From the NCBI GenBank assembly GCA_020086605.1, contig JACBWW010000017.1, positions 15,657,257 to 15,721,256 on the forward strand: a stretch of DNA of 64,000 nucleotides. The letters run 5' to 3'. The notes under the pieces were generated by a model that was not told the origin of the DNA, did not search any database, and saw only the letters and a program-made list of their open reading frames with translations. Numbering within the stretch: the stretch's first letter is position 1; every line of letters begins with the position of its first letter. Positions 59,837-64,000 of this stretch are shown piece by piece. Source of the stretch: Lanius collurio. Taxonomy: Eukaryota; Chordata; Aves; Passeriformes; Laniidae. The translations under genes and the position numbers were made by a program.

Positions 59837-60154
59837 TGTTGACAGCTACCCCCAGAGCAGAAGTTGAGAAGAGAAATAAAGCTCACACCTCTTTTGATGT
59901 TAAGTCATTTATTCCCTCTGTCCTGGAGGGGGGACAGAGCACCCGACCTGGGCAGAGTCGGCGAGGTAAGAGAGTGGGGCTTTCCATCCTGCTGGTTTTA
60001 TCACAGACAGGGGGAAAGGGGATACCAGGGGCAGAGATGGGACAAACAACCAACCAGATCAGAGCCCGGGCTGCTGGAACTTCAGACAGACCTGACTCAG
60101 TCACATGGCAGGGACCCGGCCGAGGGGGGAGGCCCAGGGGGATCCACCGCAACA
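59837..60154 (-). mobile_element. LTR-like element, about 318 bp
   Basis: A GC-rich island bounded by TGTTG (59837) and CAACA (60150-60154), an exact inverted terminal pair as in retroviral LTRs. On the minus strand it contains GTGATAAAACC as a possible TATA box and GGGAATAAATGACTT as a poly-A signal in the right order. Just outside the minus-strand 5' end is a purine-rich stretch (AAAGAATGGGAAATAAGGAT) resembling a polypurine tract, which would make this a 3' LTR, but I cannot recognise internal retroviral genes at 60155-60950. No target-site duplication was seen. The class is not assigned. Confidence 0.5.
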
Positions 60155-61899
60155 ATCCTTATTTCCCATTCTTTGACACTTCTCTATTGGAAGACACAAG
60201 AGGAAAACAGCAACCAAGACCCAACCAAGAGCCCTGAGACCTCACATGAGGAGAGGAAATGGCAAATATGAATTGGTTTAAGTGTTATAGATATGAAGCA
60301 TTAAGTTGATATTAGCAGGTATAGTTGATCAGGGCTTTCCATAGGACAGTGCAGGAAGCTGCCTCCACACTCACTGGTGTGTGATGCTGTTCCTGAGCTG
60401 TTGATACCATGGTTCAGGGATCCATCAGGGTTTTGAGGCAAAATTGTAGGGCAATCAGTCCTAGGAACACATATGATCAATATAAAGTTGATACAGGCAG
60501 GAGCATGGGTTAATTAATGTGGTAGCATTTCACCTGTAGGGATAAAGCTTATTTTGAAGCTTTTAAAGGTGTCCTACATATACCTCACTCAGCACCAGTC
60601 TTTACAAAGCCATGCTGTTCAGCCCAGCTGTGTGCTGGTCAGCATATAGCCAGACCATGCCCATTGGAGACCCTGGGCATCACAGGCCAAACTGCATTAC
60701 CATTGCTTCCCTGGGAAGCACTGGTTTTAAAAAGATTGCAAACAAACTGGTAATTTATTTAACCACAGAACTTTCTAGTTTAACTCTTACATGCAACACA
60801 CATGAAGCTTTAGTTACTAAAATATGGGACTGGATGAAATCTGCAAACAATATGCAAGATTTCCAAACAGCCATTCATGGCTTACAGAGAAAGATAGTGA
60901 TTATGAAAGTGGTTAGCCTGTAGCAGTTTGTACTGCTCTTTTGTTTGGAAAAAACATGCATTTTGCTTTATTCGCATGCATTTTTCTGTATACATCTGTA
61001 AAAGCATTTCAGTCAGGATTGTGTGCAGAAGAATATTGGAAAAAACCACTAGGTACAGTTTTACCAAACTGTTATCACCAGCCACATTACTTAAGGACTT
61101 GTCACAGAAATGCTTCCTCATCAGATCTTGCAGTCACGCTCAATAAAATAAATAAATCCCTTGAGAACTCCAGTGCCACAACTCTAAGACATCATATTTA
61201 ACTGAGATGCTTGATGAGTTACATGTTGCCTAGACAGGGGTGTCCCAGTTGCTGCCTTTCCCTGACATCAGGCTCCAAAGAAGCTTTGTGCAGAATCTGC
61301 GCCCCTGTTTTTTTCAAGAGGAATACTCTGTGCCCTTCACAATTACCCAGACAAGATCAGGATGCTAAATAATACCCTCCTTCTGTTGTCTCTGAAAAGT
61401 ACTGCCTTCAAATTAACCTAGAATGCAGCTTATCCAATATACTCAAATATTTCAAAATTATACTAACACTTAGTTTTGGTTTTGATAGATGTTACTTTTT
61501 CTTGTGTATAACTTCTAAATCTAAATTGCTCTTTCAGAGTAGATCGACCCAAAGCAGAATGTTGCATAAACTTGTATTTCCTTTTTTGTCTTTCATCTTC
61601 ATACAGGACACTAAGAAGATAAAACACAAGGCACTATAGGATTACTTTTGACTTGAAGGCTGTTGTCTGACAATTTCAAGCAACAGAAGTGATGCGAAAC
61701 ATCTAAGCACTGAAAACCAGTGTAGGATAAAGACATGAGATTTTACTTGTGTTTCAAATCAATCTTTTTTTTTAGTGGAGTAGGGCTGGTGGATTGGTGA
61801 CTAAGATAGGGAGAGGGAAAAGAGAGGAGGACTCTCAACATTTTGACCTTGACCAGAAAAATGTACTTTCTATTTAAAAGTTTTTATTTTGCCTGATAC

Positions 61900-61932
61900 A
61901 AAAAAAAAAAAAAAAAAATAAAAAAAAAAAAA
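61900..61932. repeat. Poly-A run
   Basis: Nineteen A, then T, then twelve A. It may be the tail of a plus-strand retroposon or simple slippage; the preceding sequence is not recognised. Confidence 0.85.
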
Positions 61933-62363
61933 TCTGTATCTTTTGTCTTCAGACTCAGATGAACAAATAGGTAGATGACCAGATTATGACCAGATTATTT
62001 GGTGTGCAGGTCAGATAGGTATACAGTGCAGCTGTCTACCTAAGAGCTGGATTTGTAAGCACCCTTTATCAGAACCACAGATCTGTCAGTGCTGTCAGTG
62101 AAGACTTGCCAGCACATTCAGGTCTACTTAAGAACAATTTGAATACACACTTTAACTGCACTGCCTGTACTGACATGGATGAGATCTAATTGATTAAGCA
62201 CAGGAGGAACCCAGGGGCATCTGAAAACTGCAGATATAATTCAGGACCTACAGCTGACCCTTACCCTACAATAGAGGCAGTGGACCATTCAGTATAACCA
62301 CAGCCTAAAATTGCATCAGACATCTATAGCTAGGAACTTTCACCTTAAATTTCCACCAGCTTT

Positions 62364-62650
62364 GATCACAGAATCATAGAACAGTTTGTGTTGGAAGAGA
62401 CCTTACAGATCATCGTGTTCCAATTCCCCAGCCACTGGCAGGGACACTTTCCACTAGACCAGACTGCTCAGAGCCCATTCAACCTGGCCTTGAACCCTTC
62501 CAGGGATGAGTCATCCAAATTGCTCTGGACAACCTGTTCCAGCGCCTCCCCATCCTCATGGCAAAGACTTTCTTCCTGACATCGAAACTTCCCTTTTCAG
62601 TTTGAAGCCATTTCCCCTTCTTCTACGACTACATGCCCTGGTAAAAACTT
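62364..62650 (-). mobile_element. CR1 LINE 3'-end copy
   Basis: The plus strand reads gatcacagaatcatagaaca, then gtgttggaagagaccttac, ccactggcagggacactttc, and further on caacctgttccagcgcctc and catggcaaagactttcttcc. This is the reverse complement of the CR1 3' region in the usual order. About 287 bases remain. It is 5'-truncated and lies in the same orientation as PLXDC2. The open frames over it are remnants of neither gene nor intact CR1 protein. Confidence 0.85.
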
Positions 62651-64000
62651 GCATGTACCTCATCAATGCCATATGCATGGGTACTTAGGTTTCCAAACTG
62701 AAGAGCTGAATTTCACCTCCAAATTCAATATTAGCTACAACTAAAAAATAAAAAGCACTTGTACAGACTCCAGCCTCTTCTAGCAATCACAGTTGCCTAA
62801 CATTTCGTATAAATTAACATACATACATTATTGGAGCAGTATACAGATGTGTACTACCCTTTATTGAATGTTAATGTAAGAAACAAAACCTCTGCAGTGT
62901 ATTTAAGAAATTACCTTGATTTCCAAGGTGATGGAACAATATGTCTGATACAACATAAGAAAAATCAATATTGTATACACTGCTAATGAATAAATGATAG
63001 AATCAAAAGTTCTATTTCCAGTTTTATGGCAAAAAAAATTTCCGGAATGAATTGCTGTTTCTTTCAACTACATAGACAGTAATTTTACAGTTCTAAAAAT
63101 TAGGGGTTTTGTTTTCTAGACAAATAGGGACATTGGGTGCACTAGCTTATGACTATGGAATTAAGATGTTCCAAACATTCTCACCAAACTTGCTATATAA
63201 TCCTCTGTGCCAACCAGTATTATACCCCTAAAGTTATATCCTCAAAATGAACACCTACCTATGTAAGCCAGATTGTTGGCCCACTCCTGGATATGGCAAA
63301 GCTAAGCAGTAGCACTTTGGAGCCAGATTATGTCTGTTCTAGCACTGAAAGACACTTTTCATACACCAGAAGAGAGGCATCCATACTTTGCCTGGAGCAG
63401 GAAGAACCTGAGAAACAACTTGGTTATCTGTACTGGAGTAGAATACCTCTGAGAGATCATGGCATTTTATCCCTCAAGACATTTTACTGCTCTGCCTAGA
63501 TGAGATCAGACAGATAGGATTTACATCTGCAATTTCTCCCTCTTCCTACTTTTGTTGCTAAGGTTACAGAAAGAATGCTCAGAAAATGATGCTTTGATTT
63601 ATTTAAAAATTTAGTAGGAAATAGAGAAGAATTATGCAGCTTGCTACAAATGCATGAAACAAGCCTCCAGTAGCCCTGTCACATCTCTCTAACTTTTTTT
63701 AAATGTTATGCCACTAAAAGATCTGGGGAATATGTTTGCTATTCTTTTTCTTTTTTTTCTCCTTGTTATTCACACTGCAATTTCCTGCACACCCTCCAAG
63801 TTTTCCTACTGCCAATTTTGTTTTCCAGAAATAAGTATACTGTTTTTTAACTGGTGATCTGTGAACACTTAGACATGCTGCACATGAATGTATGCCAGTG
63901 TTATAGAAGAAAGAAAAAACAAAAATCTCTGGTATTTCCATTAGTTTTTTTCTGGTGTATGTACCAAATACTACAGCTCTTAAAAGTGTTTCATAAGCAT

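Noticed and set aside
59740..60271. 165- and 135-codon plus-strand frames
   Set aside because: They run antisense through the LTR-like element and show no retroviral or cellular domain.
63270..63480. Possible 5S rRNA-derived SINE (aagctaagcag)
   Set aside because: Only a short string resembles the 5S internal promoter region; the rest does not align by eye.

Overview
The window is vertebrate nuclear DNA, most probably from a bird. It is AT-rich and almost free of long reading frames. It carries GT-AG introns, 3' ends of CR1 retrotransposons, an avian-type ERVL long terminal repeat, many A-rich CCAAA/CAAAA runs and one 400-base assembly gap. No bacterial, phage, CRISPR or organellar feature was seen, and most short open frames are intronic noise.

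The only gene recognised with confidence is PLXDC2 (plexin domain-containing 2, TEM7-related) on the minus strand, seen only in its middle part. Four coding exons lie at 52056-51910, 47103-47034, 9920-9798 and 6971-6853. They splice in frame (phases 0, 0, 1, 1, then 0) into 153 codons running from the linker before the NIDO-like extracellular domain through that domain to an ...IIFGYKE end. The upstream exons (signal peptide and N-terminal acidic region) and the downstream exons (rest of the ectodomain, PSI/plexin domain, transmembrane helix and cytoplasmic tail) were not found and should lie beyond 64000 and before 1.

Layout from low to high coordinate: 1-6852 is downstream intron, with a degraded coding-like tract (about 372-1541) and a CR1 fragment; 6972-9797 is a 2.8 kb intron; 9921-47033 is a 37 kb intron with an ERVL-type LTR (13746-14628), a CR1 copy (29585-30186), an RFX-type X-box, a candidate conserved element (33720-34260) and a GC-rich block (45870-46790); 47104-51909 is a 4.8 kb intron with a paired octamer motif; 52057-64000 is upstream intron with the gap and its GAGGA pentanucleotide edge, a second candidate regulatory region (58470-59150), a short LTR-like element (59837-60154) and a CR1 copy (62364-62650).

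No new multi-gene system is visible. The most interesting leftovers are the degraded coding tract near the start, the candidate intronic regulatory elements, and a possible minus-strand terminal exon near 59128. All identifications come from reading the sequence and from memory of the families. No alignment or search was run.
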